From: Lachnospiraceae bacterium
Lineage (GTDB): Bacteria > Bacillota > Clostridia > Lachnospirales > Lachnospiraceae
Assembly: GCA_017439675.1 (NCBI GenBank)
Contig: JAFSIQ010000044.1
Span: 1-64,000, forward strand
Direction of reading: 5' to 3'
DNA length: 64,000 bases
In this document: piece after piece, positions 16,687 to 25,505 of the stretch
How positions within the stretch are numbered: the first letter of the stretch is position 1
How the letters are laid out: each line of letters opens with the position of its first letter
The notes under the pieces: generated by a model
Told to the model about the DNA's origin: nothing
The model's input: the letters and a program-made list of their open reading frames with translations, nothing else
The model's database searches: none
Program-made: the position numbers and the translations under genes

Positions 16687-18207
16687 ATGATTAGTAAATG
16701 TAAAACGTCCTTGCGTTTTAAGTTGACAATGTTTTTAATGGTTATTATGGCTTTCACAGTGTTCGGTTCTTTGCTTGTCACACAGTTGTTTGTGAAGACC
16801 TTTTTCTTAAGTGAGTTAAAATATCGCATGATTAATATGTACGAGGATGTAAATTTCATTTTTTCGCAGGAGAATATCAATGATGTTCAAGTGACAGAGC
16901 AATTATCCCGATTGGCAGCCAATGGTGAGATTAACATTTTTGTGCTGAGTAAGGATAACAAGATATATAGTAACATCAATGAAGAGAGTGAAATGTGGGA
17001 TAGCATGCAGTCTATTGCAACTTTGCTAGAGGGACAGAATGAACAGGATTTAGGGGAGATTTTGCAGGGACAGCAGCAGGGTTTCTGGATTTTCCATCAG
17101 AATCATGATAAGAAATTGAATTCAGATTTTTATGATTTGGTAGGCGTGTTGGACGATGGTAGTTTGATTGCGCTCCGCTCATCGGTGGTGCGATTTAATG
17201 AAAGTGTTGCCACTACTATGAAACTGTATCTCTATGTAGGTTTTTTTGCTATTCTTGGTGGTTGTACAGCCATGTTTTTTGTGAGTAGCTCATATGTGAG
17301 ACCGATTCATCAGATGGCGGTTGCGGCGAAAAGAATGGCACGGTTGGACTTTGATGCAAAAGTGCAGACTCACTCCAATGATGAGATTGGGGAGTTGGGG
17401 GCTAGTATTAACGCTATGTCCAAAGAACTTGAAACTACCATATCGGAATTGAAGACTGCCAATGCAAAGCTTATGCAGGATATTGAAGAAAAGACGCAGA
17501 TTGACGAGATGCGAAAAGAGTTTTTATCCCACGTATCTCATGAATTAAAGACGCCAATTGCATTGATTCAAGGATATGCCGAAGGATTAAAGGAGAATAT
17601 TTCGGATGATCCGGAAAGCAGGGATTTTTACTGTGAAGTTATTATGGATGAGGCGGATCGTATGAATGTCATGGTTAAGAAGCTATTGGCGTTGAACGAA
17701 TTGGAGTTTGGTACAGATAAGATTAATTTTGAGCGGTTTGATGTGGTGGAGTTGATGCGTAATGTTAATTCGTCTGTGGATATCCTTTTACAGCAGAATC
17801 GAGTGAATTTGCAATTTTTGTGTCAATATCCAATTAACGTATGGGCAGATGAATTCATGATTGAAGAGGTGTATCGTAACTATCTGGTAAATGCAATTTA
17901 TCATACGGCAGAAGGGAAGAACGTTTGTGTTAATGCGGATATCAGAGACAATTTGTTGCGGGTACAGGTCTATAACGAAGGTGAATTCATACCAGAAGAC
18001 GAATTAGAGAAAATCTGGATCAAATTTTATAAGGTTGATAAGGCAAGAACAAGAGAATATGGAGGTAGTGGAATTGGATTATCTATTGTTGCCGCAACCA
18101 TGAAATTGCATGGTAGAAGATATGGTGCCTTTAACGCAGAAAATGGTGTGGTTTTCTATTTTGAATTGGAGTTGTCAAAAGAACACTTGGTGAATGAAAA
18201 ATCTTGA
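16687..18207 (+). CDS. membrane sensor histidine kinase
   Basis: A 506-aa HAMP-type sensor kinase. Transmembrane helix 1 (about 12-36) and helix 2 (about 179-204) flank an extracytoplasmic sensing domain of about 140 residues. A HAMP domain (about 205-255), HisKA with His285 in FLSHVSHELKTPIALIQGY, and a HATPase_c domain follow, with YLVNAIYHTAEGKN (N box), an E-rich segment at FIPEDELEKIW, and YGGSGIGLSIV (G2 box). The gene starts 1 nt after the response regulator. The N box Asn is in the usual context (N-A-I-x-H). Stimulus unknown. Confidence 0.93.
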   Translation: MISKCKTSLRFKLTMFLMVIMAFTVFGSLLVTQLFVKTFFLSELKYRMINMYEDVNFIFSQENINDVQVTEQLSRLAANGEINIFVLSKDNKIYSNINEESEMWDSMQSIATLLEGQNEQDLGEILQGQQQGFWIFHQNHDKKLNSDFYDLVGVLDDGSLIALRSSVVRFNESVATTMKLYLYVGFFAILGGCTAMFFVSSSYVRPIHQMAVAAKRMARLDFDAKVQTHSNDEIGELGASINAMSKELETTISELKTANAKLMQDIEEKTQIDEMRKEFLSHVSHELKTPIALIQGYAEGLKENISDDPESRDFYCEVIMDEADRMNVMVKKLLALNELEFGTDKINFERFDVVELMRNVNSSVDILLQQNRVNLQFLCQYPINVWADEFMIEEVYRNYLVNAIYHTAEGKNVCVNADIRDNLLRVQVYNEGEFIPEDELEKIWIKFYKVDKARTREYGGSGIGLSIVAATMKLHGRRYGAFNAENGVVFYFELELSKEHLVNEKS

Positions 18208-18274
18208 AGAAAGCACAAATTCATGGTAGAATGGTTGTAGTGTATTTTTGTTATTACAAGTAAGAGGGTCAGAT

Positions 18275-19078
18275 ATGAAAAAGAAAGGTTTGGCTCTGTG
18301 TGTCATTAGCTTATGTGTAGCATTGTTGTGTGGTTGCAGTCAGGTGGTGGATTTGACAGATGAGGAAACACAACTGATTGCTGAGTATGCAGCCGATGTT
18401 TTGCTTAAGCATGATCTTAATTACAAGGATCGTATTGAAGCAGGGAATGAAAAGGCACAAGAGATGGCAACAGAAGAGATGCAAGAGAATACAGGGGATG
18501 AAACTCAGGAACAGATTACGGAAGAAGCAGACACAGAAGAAACTACTATGGAGCAGTCCACAACAGAGAGCGGTGATGAGCAAGCTCCACAAGCTACAGA
18601 GGGTGAAGATGAAGGCACCGGAACTGCTGAGGCAACGGATATTGGTACGGAGAGTAACATCGGTGTCATTGCAGGACTTGTGGGAGTAGATATTACGTAT
18701 CGCGACTATACGATTACAGACAAATATCCAGCAACGGACGAGCAGGGAGAATTCATTTTCTTAGAAGCGTCGGAAGGGTATCAGTTGTTGGTGGTTCGAT
18801 TTGATGTTGTCAATACCACTGATGGGGTTGTGAGTGTTTCGTTACTAGACAAAGAATTAGATTATCGTGTTGTGTGTAACGGTACTAAGGCTGCGAAGCC
18901 TATGTTAACCATTTTGATGGATGATTTGGGAACATTGGAAACCAATGTGGAGTCAGGAACTGCACAGGAAGCGGTTTTGGTATTTCAGATTTCTGACAAT
19001 ATGCAGCAGGAGTTGCAGACCATGGATTTATATGTTACATACAATAACACAGAGAATGTAATTAAGATTTTACAATAA
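18275..19078 (+). CDS. lipoprotein with DUF4352-like domain
   Basis: A 267-aa predicted lipoprotein. The signal peptide ends in the lipobox LLCGC, with lipidation at Cys19. A Glu/Thr/Gln-rich linker (about 55-125) tethers a C-terminal immunoglobulin-like domain of the DUF4352/TRF2-like type (about 130-267: EGYQLLVVRFDVVNTTDG). Function of such domains is not established. ATG 18275 has AAGAGGG upstream. It is 67 nt after the kinase and 12 nt before cheV, so it belongs to the same operon and may be a sensing or envelope output partner. A similar lipoprotein is encoded at 24199. Confidence 0.75.
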   Translation: MKKKGLALCVISLCVALLCGCSQVVDLTDEETQLIAEYAADVLLKHDLNYKDRIEAGNEKAQEMATEEMQENTGDETQEQITEEADTEETTMEQSTTESGDEQAPQATEGEDEGTGTAEATDIGTESNIGVIAGLVGVDITYRDYTITDKYPATDEQGEFIFLEASEGYQLLVVRFDVVNTTDGVVSVSLLDKELDYRVVCNGTKAAKPMLTILMDDLGTLETNVESGTAQEAVLVFQISDNMQQELQTMDLYVTYNNTENVIKILQ

Positions 19079-19090
19079 GGGGGACTTAGT

Positions 19091-19999
19091 ATGGATACAA
19101 ATATTTTATTGGAAAGTGGAACGAATGAATTAGAGGTTTTGGAATTTACAATTGCAGGTAATCATTATGGTATCAATGTGGCAAAGGTAAGAGAGATTCT
19201 TTCTATGACAGAGATTACGCCAATTCCAAATTCTCATCCTTGTATTGAAGGTATTTTTATGCCACGTGATACAATTATCACAGTAATTAATTTGGTAAAA
19301 GCACTTGGTTTTTCGGAGAAAACAGACAGACGTAGTGATATGTTGATTGTTACAAATTTCAATAATTTGAACATTGCATTTGATGTGGAGCAGGTACTTG
19401 GTATTCATCGTGTTTCATGGCAGGATATTGTGAAACCGGACGCTACCGTGAATGCACCGGGAGTTGGAATTGCAACCGGTATTATTAAGAAGTTGGAGTC
19501 TCTGATTATTGTATTAGACTTTGAACGAATTGTGGAAGAGATTTGTCCAGAGACAAGTATCAAGATGTCCCAGATTCGTCAGTTGGGTGAGCGTGAACGT
19601 AACAATATTCCAATTGTTTTTGCTGAGGATTCGCCGATGCTACAGAAGTTGGTAACGGATGCATTAACACAGGCAGGATATACGAATTTGAGTATTTTTG
19701 CGAATGGTCAAGAAGCATGGGATAAGTTACAGCAGCTTAAGAAGAACAATGGTGTGGACTATGGTGCCAAGTGTATTATTACAGATATTGAGATGCCGCA
19801 GATGGATGGACACCGTTTGATTCGTTTGGTTCGAAGTGATGAAGCGTTGAAACATATACCGGTTATCATATTTTCATCCTTAATTAATGATGATATGAAG
19901 CGTAAGGGTGAACGTTTAGGAGCAGATGCTCAGATTTCGAAACCAGAGATTGGACAATTGGTACAGTGCATTGATAATTTGATTGTTTCTATGGAATAG
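19091..19999 (+). CDS. cheV: chemotaxis coupling protein CheV
   Basis: CheV (302 aa) combines a CheW-like coupling domain (about 10-160; EVLEFTIAGNHYGINVAKVREIL, with IEGIFMPRDTIITVINL) and a CheY-like receiver (about 172-300; phospho-acceptor Asp232 in ITDIEMPQMDG, Lys in ISKPE). It links chemoreceptors to CheA and helps adaptation. No other chemotaxis gene is in the window. Its place behind a two-component pair and a lipoprotein is unusual and hints that this sensory operon tunes motility. Ribosome site AAGGGGG; a terminator follows. Confidence 0.93.
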   Translation: MDTNILLESGTNELEVLEFTIAGNHYGINVAKVREILSMTEITPIPNSHPCIEGIFMPRDTIITVINLVKALGFSEKTDRRSDMLIVTNFNNLNIAFDVEQVLGIHRVSWQDIVKPDATVNAPGVGIATGIIKKLESLIIVLDFERIVEEICPETSIKMSQIRQLGERERNNIPIVFAEDSPMLQKLVTDALTQAGYTNLSIFANGQEAWDKLQQLKKNNGVDYGAKCIITDIEMPQMDGHRLIRLVRSDEALKHIPVIIFSSLINDDMKRKGERLGADAQISKPEIGQLVQCIDNLIVSME

Positions 20000-20009
20000 A
20001 CGAAATAAC

Positions 20010-20041
20010 AAAAATGAGTAGGCATCGCCTACTCATTTTTT
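20010..20041. terminator. bidirectional terminator
   Basis: GAGTAGGC (20016-20023) pairs with GCCTACTC (20027-20034), flanked by AAAAAT and ATTTTTT, so it works for cheV (+) and for the small reverse gene ending at 20071. Confidence 0.88.
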
Positions 20042-20070
20042 GATACTATGTAATTAGCAGTCGATACTAA

Positions 20071-20271
20071 TTAGTCTAATGGGAATTCACCCGTGATGTC
20101 ATCATTGAATACACAGTATACCATGTTTTCTTCAGGTTTTACATATAACTGAAGGGATTTCAATTCAGCAGCCTTCTTGCCAGTTGCTGTCCAAACTTTC
20201 TTCGCCTTAGCGATTAAAGCCTTTTCCTCCATCTGCTTTTCCTGATATTCAACATATAATGTAGACTTCAT
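20071..20271 (-). CDS. small conserved protein (DUF6465-like)
   Basis: A 66-aa soluble protein, rich in Lys and Glu: a beta strand (KSTLYVEYQEKQ), a Lys/Ala-rich helix (ALIAKAKKVWTATGK) and a C-terminal beta pair (LQLYVKPEENMVYCVFND). From memory it resembles a short Lachnospiraceae family labelled DUF6465; unverified, function unknown. It has a strong AGGAGG ribosome site and its own promoter on the reverse strand. Confidence 0.7.
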   Translation of the reverse strand: MKSTLYVEYQEKQMEEKALIAKAKKVWTATGKKAAELKSLQLYVKPEENMVYCVFNDDITGEFPLD

Positions 20272-20306
20272 GCGAAAAAACCTCCTTTGTTAAAATCGAT
20301 ATCTAC

Positions 20307-20335
20307 ACTATATAATAAATGTATTTAAAAAGCAA
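20307..20335 (-). promoter_or_regulatory. promoter of the small reverse gene
   Basis: On the reverse strand, TTGCTT (20335-20330), 17-bp spacer, TATAGT (20312-20307), 36 nt before the start codon. Confidence 0.6.
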
Positions 20336-20387
20336 GTACTAACAAAAAGGCTAAATAAAATAAATGGAAGGATATAGGCGTTGTTTC

Positions 20388-20416
20388 TTGTTAAAATCTA
20401 AAAGGTATGATACAAT
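20388..20416 (+). promoter_or_regulatory. promoter of the Asp-rich protein-hisHF operon
   Basis: TTGTTA (20388-20393), 17-bp spacer, TACAAT (20411-20416) with an extended TGA before the -10. Confidence 0.6.
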
Positions 20417-20465
20417 GCGATTAGCGCGTTTACTTGCTAGTAATTTGAAAATACGAGGTGTCTTT

Positions 20466-22376
20466 ATGGATGAGAATTATCTTGACAGTCTCTTGAACGA
20501 GGTTTCATTAGACAAAGAGATTGACCATAAAATTGAAGATGAATTAGATAATCAGATACGCAGAGAAAAACGTCAATTTCAAGAGCAACAACTGATTTCT
20601 GACGAAGAACTTTTCAATATGGATTTAGAGTTAGATGCTATTGATTTACATAGTGAACAGGATGTCCAATTTTCAGAAGAACAGATGGATGAATTAGATC
20701 AGTTAGATCATTTAGCGGATTTGGATATTGGTGATTTGGATTTTTCTGACATTGATTTCAATGATTTGGATGTTACCAAATTAGATGATATCGAAACAGA
20801 TGATTTGGATGATTTGCTAAAGGACTTTGAAGGGGATTTGGATATTGGTAATCTTTTTGATTCGGAGAATACGCCGATAGAGGAAGAGGTGTCTGCCAAG
20901 CAGCAGGATACTGCTCCTTTGGAAGATGATTTTGATACATCTGCTGAAATGATTCCAGAGCAAAAAGCAGATTTGAATGAGGACTCATTTGATGCTGATA
21001 GTTTTTTGGATAGCTTATTAGAGGATTCAGAGTTACCATCTGAGGAGTTGCCATCTCAACCAACATCCGATAATGTGGATGCCAAGATAGACGATATGCC
21101 TGAAATGTCTCAGTCTGATGATAAAGAGACGAGGCAGGAGACGGAAGATTCTTCCGATGACACGTTGGATTTATTGTCAGCATTAGAAGAGTTTGGCGAA
21201 TTCGGAAATTTGGATTCAGCCGATTCGGTAAGTGATACTTCTTTGCAGGATGGTGGTAATACAGAAAGTGATAGCGAGTTGTCGTTGAGTGACAGCGATG
21301 ACTTAGATGATTTGTTGTCCTTATTAGACTTGGATGATTTGTCAGATGGAACAAGTGGAGCCAATGTTGCACAGACAGATGGTTTTGCCAACGTACAGAG
21401 TAACGAAGATTTAAATGTGTTATCAGATACCCTTTCTTTGGATGATATTGAGGAATTACCAACGGATAAATCGAGCAAGAAAAAAGGCTTTATGGAGCTT
21501 CTGTTTGGTGAGCCGGATGAGGATGATGAGCTTTCGGAGGAAGAGTTAGCGGAGATTGAGGCGAAGAAGGAAGCAAAGAAAGCCAAGAAACAGGCGGCAA
21601 AGGCGGCAAAGGAAGAGAAGGCAAAGACTGCGAAAGAAGAGAAAAATGCCAAGAACAAGATAAAGCAAAAAGAGGCACAGGATAAGAGGATATTAAAGGC
21701 TCAGCGCAAAGCGCAACTTAAGGCGGAAGAACTAGCAGAGGCTGCCAATGAGAAGAAATTGAACAAGCCAATGGTGCTTTTTATCTTCACGCTCTTTTTA
21801 GGCGGAACGTTCTTGTTCTATTTAGCGAGCAATAATTTTAACTATTCGCAGGCAATAGAGAAAGCAACTAACTATTTTGCCAATCAGAAATATAGAAAGG
21901 CGTATGATGAAATCGTTGGTGTTGAGGTGAAGGAAAAGGATGAGGATTTAAAGGACCGTATTTATACTGTTATGTATGTAGAGCGGCTTTATGAATCCTA
22001 TCTTAACAATATTCAGCTTGGTCGTTATGAAAAAGCATTAGATTCACTGCTTCGAGGTGTCGCCAAGTATGAAGAACATTACGAAGAAGCAGAGGAGCTT
22101 GGAATTACCAGTGATTTGGATTATTCCTTTAACCAGATTAAGCGGGTGTTAAATGACCAGTTTGGTATTACTTTGGAGCAGGCACAGCAGGTGAATGCAC
22201 TAGAGGACTATGAATATGTTCAGTTTATTCAAGGTAAGGTGAATGAGAATATAGGTGTACTTTCTAGTATGAGTATGGATGTTGAAGGTAGTTCAGAAGC
22301 TGGACAGGGTGCAGAGCAGCCCCAATCTGTAGATGCGGCTGTACCGAAAGAACAGAAAGAGGAAGTGGAAGAATGA
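20466..22376 (+). CDS. Asp/Glu-rich single-pass membrane protein, unknown function
   Basis: A 636-aa protein I do not recognise. Residues 1-335 are extremely acidic with repeated Asp-Leu steps (DLDIGDLDFSDIDFNDLD near residue 85) and look disordered; a Lys/Ala/Glu-rich charged helix follows (about 360-425, KKAKKQAAKAAKEEKAK), then one transmembrane helix (about 435-457) and an outer C-terminal domain of about 150 residues with TPR-like helical periodicity (YFANQKYRKAYDEIV, RYEKALDSLLRGVAKYEEHYEEA). The acidic part should be cytoplasmic. ATG 20466 has CGAGGTG upstream; the in-frame ATG at 20364 lies before the promoter and is rejected. hisH overlaps its stop by 4 nt, so they are translationally coupled. 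Confidence 0.75.
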   Translation: MDENYLDSLLNEVSLDKEIDHKIEDELDNQIRREKRQFQEQQLISDEELFNMDLELDAIDLHSEQDVQFSEEQMDELDQLDHLADLDIGDLDFSDIDFNDLDVTKLDDIETDDLDDLLKDFEGDLDIGNLFDSENTPIEEEVSAKQQDTAPLEDDFDTSAEMIPEQKADLNEDSFDADSFLDSLLEDSELPSEELPSQPTSDNVDAKIDDMPEMSQSDDKETRQETEDSSDDTLDLLSALEEFGEFGNLDSADSVSDTSLQDGGNTESDSELSLSDSDDLDDLLSLLDLDDLSDGTSGANVAQTDGFANVQSNEDLNVLSDTLSLDDIEELPTDKSSKKKGFMELLFGEPDEDDELSEEELAEIEAKKEAKKAKKQAAKAAKEEKAKTAKEEKNAKNKIKQKEAQDKRILKAQRKAQLKAEELAEAANEKKLNKPMVLFIFTLFLGGTFLFYLASNNFNYSQAIEKATNYFANQKYRKAYDEIVGVEVKEKDEDLKDRIYTVMYVERLYESYLNNIQLGRYEKALDSLLRGVAKYEEHYEEAEELGITSDLDYSFNQIKRVLNDQFGITLEQAQQVNALEDYEYVQFIQGKVNENIGVLSSMSMDVEGSSEAGQGAEQPQSVDAAVPKEQKEEVEE

Positions 22377-23002
22377 TAGCAATACTAGATTATGATGCGG
22401 GTAATATCAAAAGTGTGGAAAAGGCTTTGGCATATCTTGGTCAGGAAGCAAAGATTACTAGAGACCGCGATGAGATTATAGCGAGTGATAAGGTGATATT
22501 ACCTGGTGTTGGTAGCTTTGGAGATGCTATGCGTAAGCTTCGGGAGTATCAGCTAGATAAAGTGATTTATGATGTGGTGGATAAAAAGATTCCGTTTTTA
22601 GGTATCTGTCTTGGTTTGCAGTTGTTATACGAAGGTAGTGATGAGACCCCAGGAGTAACTGGACTTGGATTATTGAAAGGAACCATCAATCGCATTCCGG
22701 ATGCTCCAGGATTAAAGATACCGCATATGGGATGGAACTCGTTGGATGTCAAGGAGGGGGCAACCTTGTTTCAGGGGATTGCTACCAATCCATATGTGTA
22801 TTTTGTGCATTCTTATTATTTGAAGGCTACTTGTGAAGAAGAGGTTGCGGCGACTACTTATTATTCCACTCTAATTCATGCAAGTGTGGAGAAAGACAAC
22901 ATTTTTGCTTGTCAGTTCCATCCCGAAAAGAGTAGTACAGTGGGATTGAAGATTTTGGAGAATTTCGTATCTTTATCATCTCCGATGAAGGAGGATTGTT
23001 GA
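22373..23002 (+). CDS. hisH: imidazole glycerol phosphate synthase, glutaminase subunit HisH
   Basis: HisH (209 aa) hydrolyses glutamine and channels ammonia to HisF in histidine biosynthesis. Class I amidotransferase triad: Cys79 in [10 protein letters not shown], His183 and Glu185 in CQFHPEKS. The oxyanion loop [10 protein letters not shown] is present. The start ATG overlaps the upstream stop (ATGA) and hisF begins 1 nt after its stop, so the three genes are coupled. The rest of the his pathway is not in the window. Confidence 0.97.
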   Translation: MIAILDYDAGNIKSVEKALAYLGQEAKITRDRDEIIASDKVILPGVGSFGDAMRKLREYQLDKVIYDVVDKKIPFLGICLGLQLLYEGSDETPGVTGLGLLKGTINRIPDAPGLKIPHMGWNSLDVKEGATLFQGIATNPYVYFVHSYYLKATCEEEVAATTYYSTLIHASVEKDNIFACQFHPEKSSTVGLKILENFVSLSSPMKEDC

Positions 23003-23003
23003 T

Positions 23004-23765
23004 ATGCATACAAAGAGAATTATTCCGTGTCTTGATGTGACAGGCGGACGTGTGGTGAAGGGAATCAATTTTGTAAATTTAAGAGATGCAGGTGACCCAG
23101 TTGAAGTGGCAAAGGCATATGATAAGGCGGGAGCGGATGAGTTGGTGTTTTTGGATATCACAGCTTCCTCTGATGCTAGAAATATTGTAATTGATATGGT
23201 AAGAAGAGTTGCGGAGACGGTATTTATTCCGTTTACTGTAGGTGGTGGTATTCGTACCGTGGAAGATTTTAAGGTGATTCTTCGTGAGGGTGCGGATAAG
23301 ATTTCCATTAACTCTTCGGCGATTAACACACCAGACCTTATCAGTGATGCAGCAGATAAGTTTGGTAGCCAGTGTGTAGTAGTTGCTATTGACGCAAAGC
23401 GCCGTTCTGATGGTTCCGGTTGGAACGTATATAAGAATGGCGGAAGAATTGATGTGGGCTTAGATGCTATAGAATGGGCAATGAAAGCAGAGAAGATGGG
23501 GGCAGGAGAGATTTTGCTTACCAGTATGGATTGCGATGGTACAAAGGCCGGCTATGATATTGAGCTTACTAAGATGATTAGTGAAAATGTTTCCATTCCA
23601 GTGATTGCTTCTGGTGGTGCAGGAACGAAGGAACATTTCTATGATGCATTAACTGAGGGGAAGGCGGATGCAGCTTTAGCCGCTTCTTTATTTCATTATA
23701 AAGAATTGGAGATTGTTGATTTAAAACAATATCTCAGGGATAAAGATGTACCGGTGAGATTATAA
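23004..23765 (+). CDS. hisF: imidazole glycerol phosphate synthase, cyclase subunit HisF
   Basis: HisF (253 aa) is the TIM-barrel cyclase producing imidazole glycerol phosphate and AICAR from PRFAR and ammonia. Catalytic Asp11 (PCLDVTGG) and Asp130 (VVAIDAKRR) are present, with phosphate-binding VGGGIR and SGGAG motifs. Length is the normal 253. It partners with hisH immediately upstream. Confidence 0.98.
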   Translation: MHTKRIIPCLDVTGGRVVKGINFVNLRDAGDPVEVAKAYDKAGADELVFLDITASSDARNIVIDMVRRVAETVFIPFTVGGGIRTVEDFKVILREGADKISINSSAINTPDLISDAADKFGSQCVVVAIDAKRRSDGSGWNVYKNGGRIDVGLDAIEWAMKAEKMGAGEILLTSMDCDGTKAGYDIELTKMISENVSIPVIASGGAGTKEHFYDALTEGKADAALAASLFHYKELEIVDLKQYLRDKDVPVRL

Positions 23766-23767
23766 TA

Positions 23768-24184
23768 ATGATAACGATTGAGAAAAATTGTATTGATGTA
23801 CAAGATTATCTAGCGATTCGTAACAGTGTGGGCTGGATAGCATTAAAAGAAGAACAGGCACAGAAGGCATTAATCCATAGTTTGTATGTGATTGGTGCTT
23901 ACGAGAATGGTCAGCTAGTTGGAATGGGAAGATTGGTAGGTGACGGTGCAGTGATTTGTTATGTACAGGATTTGATTGTGTCGCCGGAATATCAACAAAA
24001 GGGTGTTGGTGCCATGATTCTTTCCCATCTAGTGGATTATGTGAAGGAGCTTCGCATAGATAATACCCAGATGATGCTGTGTCTTATGTGTGCAAAAGGA
24101 AGAGAGCAGTTCTATGAGAAACATGGTTTCGTAGCAAGACCTACAGATTCTCTAGGACCGGGAATGATACAATATTTTTGTTAG
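23768..24184 (+). CDS. GNAT-family N-acetyltransferase
   Basis: A 138-aa single-domain GNAT protein starting 2 nt after hisF. The acetyl-CoA loop is IVSPEYQQKGVGAMIL (Q/R-x-x-G-x-G/A type) and the C-terminal strand-turn QFYEKHGFVARP is typical. The substrate is unknown; the place in a his operon does not define it. No obvious ribosome site beyond the AAGG-poor junction, so it is probably translated by coupling to hisF. Confidence 0.88.
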   Translation: MITIEKNCIDVQDYLAIRNSVGWIALKEEQAQKALIHSLYVIGAYENGQLVGMGRLVGDGAVICYVQDLIVSPEYQQKGVGAMILSHLVDYVKELRIDNTQMMLCLMCAKGREQFYEKHGFVARPTDSLGPGMIQYFC

Positions 24185-24198
24185 ATTTGGAGACTGAG

Positions 24199-24903
24199 AT
24201 GATTAGAAAGATTACTAGTTTGAGACAAAGGATAACTATGATTGCCATAGCTTTGTGCTGTTGTGTAGCATTTACTGCTTGTGGGAATCGGGCAGATAAG
24301 TATGGTTCCAAGGTTGCCGAGGATGGAAGAAGCTATGGTGGCGTGATTCCAGGAGAGATAGGCGAAAACATGGAGACGGCATTTTTTGATGTCACAGTAG
24401 AGAGTGCAAAGCAATATGATACATTTCAGTTTGTGGATGCATTATATCAGGCAAACGAAGGAGAAACCTATCTTGTTGTAACCCTTACGATTGAGAATAC
24501 TTATGAGGAAGATATTCCTATGAGCATTACCGATTTTATCTTGGATTATGAAGGAAATAAGTCGGAAAGCGTAATTACCGGTTATGGAAAAGCAGATGTG
24601 AACCAGGAAGAGTTTATGGATAACATTTTCACGCTAAAGGAAGGGGAATCCGTAACGAAATCCATTGTGTATATCGTAAAGGACAAGAAAGAATATACCG
24701 TGAATTATAGAGAATACTATGAGGATGAATTCCAAGGTGATACGTATTCCATCGTAGTTGTACCTGAGAAGATTGCAACGGATACAGGAATTAATGCTGA
24801 GACGACAACGGGAGAAGCTACGGTAAGAGAAGGTACCAATGATACCAGTGAATCTAGCGAAGGTGTTACAGAAGAGGTGTCATCAGAAGGTAATGACGAG
24901 TAA
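24199..24903 (+). CDS. lipoprotein with DUF4352-like domain
   Basis: A 234-aa lipoprotein: signal peptide with lipobox FTACG (Cys at about 28), one immunoglobulin-like domain (about 50-200: EGETYLVVTLTIENTYEEDIPM) of the DUF4352 type, and a Thr/Glu/Ser-rich tail. It resembles the lipoprotein at 18275 in domain type but has the linker at the other end. The start is ATG 24199 with GGAG 6 nt upstream; an upstream TTG in frame overlaps the previous gene. Function unknown. Confidence 0.75.
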   Translation: MIRKITSLRQRITMIAIALCCCVAFTACGNRADKYGSKVAEDGRSYGGVIPGEIGENMETAFFDVTVESAKQYDTFQFVDALYQANEGETYLVVTLTIENTYEEDIPMSITDFILDYEGNKSESVITGYGKADVNQEEFMDNIFTLKEGESVTKSIVYIVKDKKEYTVNYREYYEDEFQGDTYSIVVVPEKIATDTGINAETTTGEATVREGTNDTSESSEGVTEEVSSEGNDE

Positions 24904-24929
24904 CATTTGATGTTGAGTGTCATATACTA
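24903..24929 (+). promoter_or_regulatory. SigK-like promoter before the LysM gene
   Basis: AC (24903-24904), 16-bp spacer, CATATACTA (24921-24929) fits the mother-cell SigK consensus AC-N16/17-CATAnnnTA. The start would lie about 20 nt before the LysM gene. This is a motif match only. Confidence 0.4.
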
Positions 24930-24956
24930 GTAAAAAGTCAATTAAGGTTTATTAGT

Positions 24957-25373
24957 ATGGATACACCTAATTTCTATAGTCAAGATGAAAGAAGACCTAT
25001 GATGCCATGTCGTGGGCAGATACATGTAGTAAAAGCCGGCGATACTTTGTATAAGCTGGCAAAGCAATATGATGTAAAGTTATTTGATATCATGCGATTG
25101 AATCCTTATGTAAATGTCTATAATTTACAAATAGGAGATGAACTCTGTATACCAACCATGCCTTCAAGACCAGAGAGAACCTATGTGGTAAATGAAGGTG
25201 ACACGATACAACGTGTTTTGGAAGCATTTGGAATGGAGTTTGAAGAGTTGGCGAGATGGAATCCTATGCTTTTCGAGGTAGAATTACCAGAAGGAATGAT
25301 TCTTAGAGTTCCTTTAATTCAGCCAAGAGATGAGGATGACATGTTTGAGGATTATGAGGACGACATGGACTAA
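24957..25373 (+). CDS. LysM-domain protein without signal peptide, possible spore coat component
   Basis: A 138-aa protein with two LysM domains: IHVVKAGDTLYKLAKQYDV (about 22-67) and TYVVNEGDTIQRVLEAFGM (about 73-118), then an acidic tail (DEDDMFEDYEDDMD). LysM domains bind glycan chains of peptidoglycan or chitin. There is no signal peptide or membrane helix, so secretion through Sec is unlikely; cytoplasmic LysM proteins in sporeformers (SafA-like) are often laid down on the forespore by the mother cell. A SigK-like promoter upstream agrees with that reading. The ribosome site is weak (TAAGG). Confidence 0.8.
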   Translation: MDTPNFYSQDERRPMMPCRGQIHVVKAGDTLYKLAKQYDVKLFDIMRLNPYVNVYNLQIGDELCIPTMPSRPERTYVVNEGDTIQRVLEAFGMEFEELARWNPMLFEVELPEGMILRVPLIQPRDEDDMFEDYEDDMD

Positions 25374-25392
25374 TGTTGTCTGAACGGTAATG

Positions 25393-25423
25393 CGTGGGTG
25401 TGAATGAAAGGTTCACGTCCACG
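25393..25423 (+). other. stable hairpin of unknown role
   Basis: A 12-bp helix (25393-25404 with 25412-25423, including two G-U pairs) around a 7-nt loop, GC-rich compared with its surroundings and not followed by a T run, lies in the 132-nt gap between the LysM and rhomboid-like genes. Confidence 0.45.
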
Positions 25424-25505
25424 GATGTTGCCGGGGCTTATATGAGTGGGTAAGAGTTTTTGTGATTTGTACAAGCTCTAATATTAGAATGAAGGATGAT
25501 GAAGT

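Noticed and set aside
20773..21462. A 229-codon reverse-strand frame opposite the Asp-rich protein
   Set aside because: It is the antisense shadow of repetitive Asp/Glu codons; the His/Asn-rich product has no sensible start or ribosome site.
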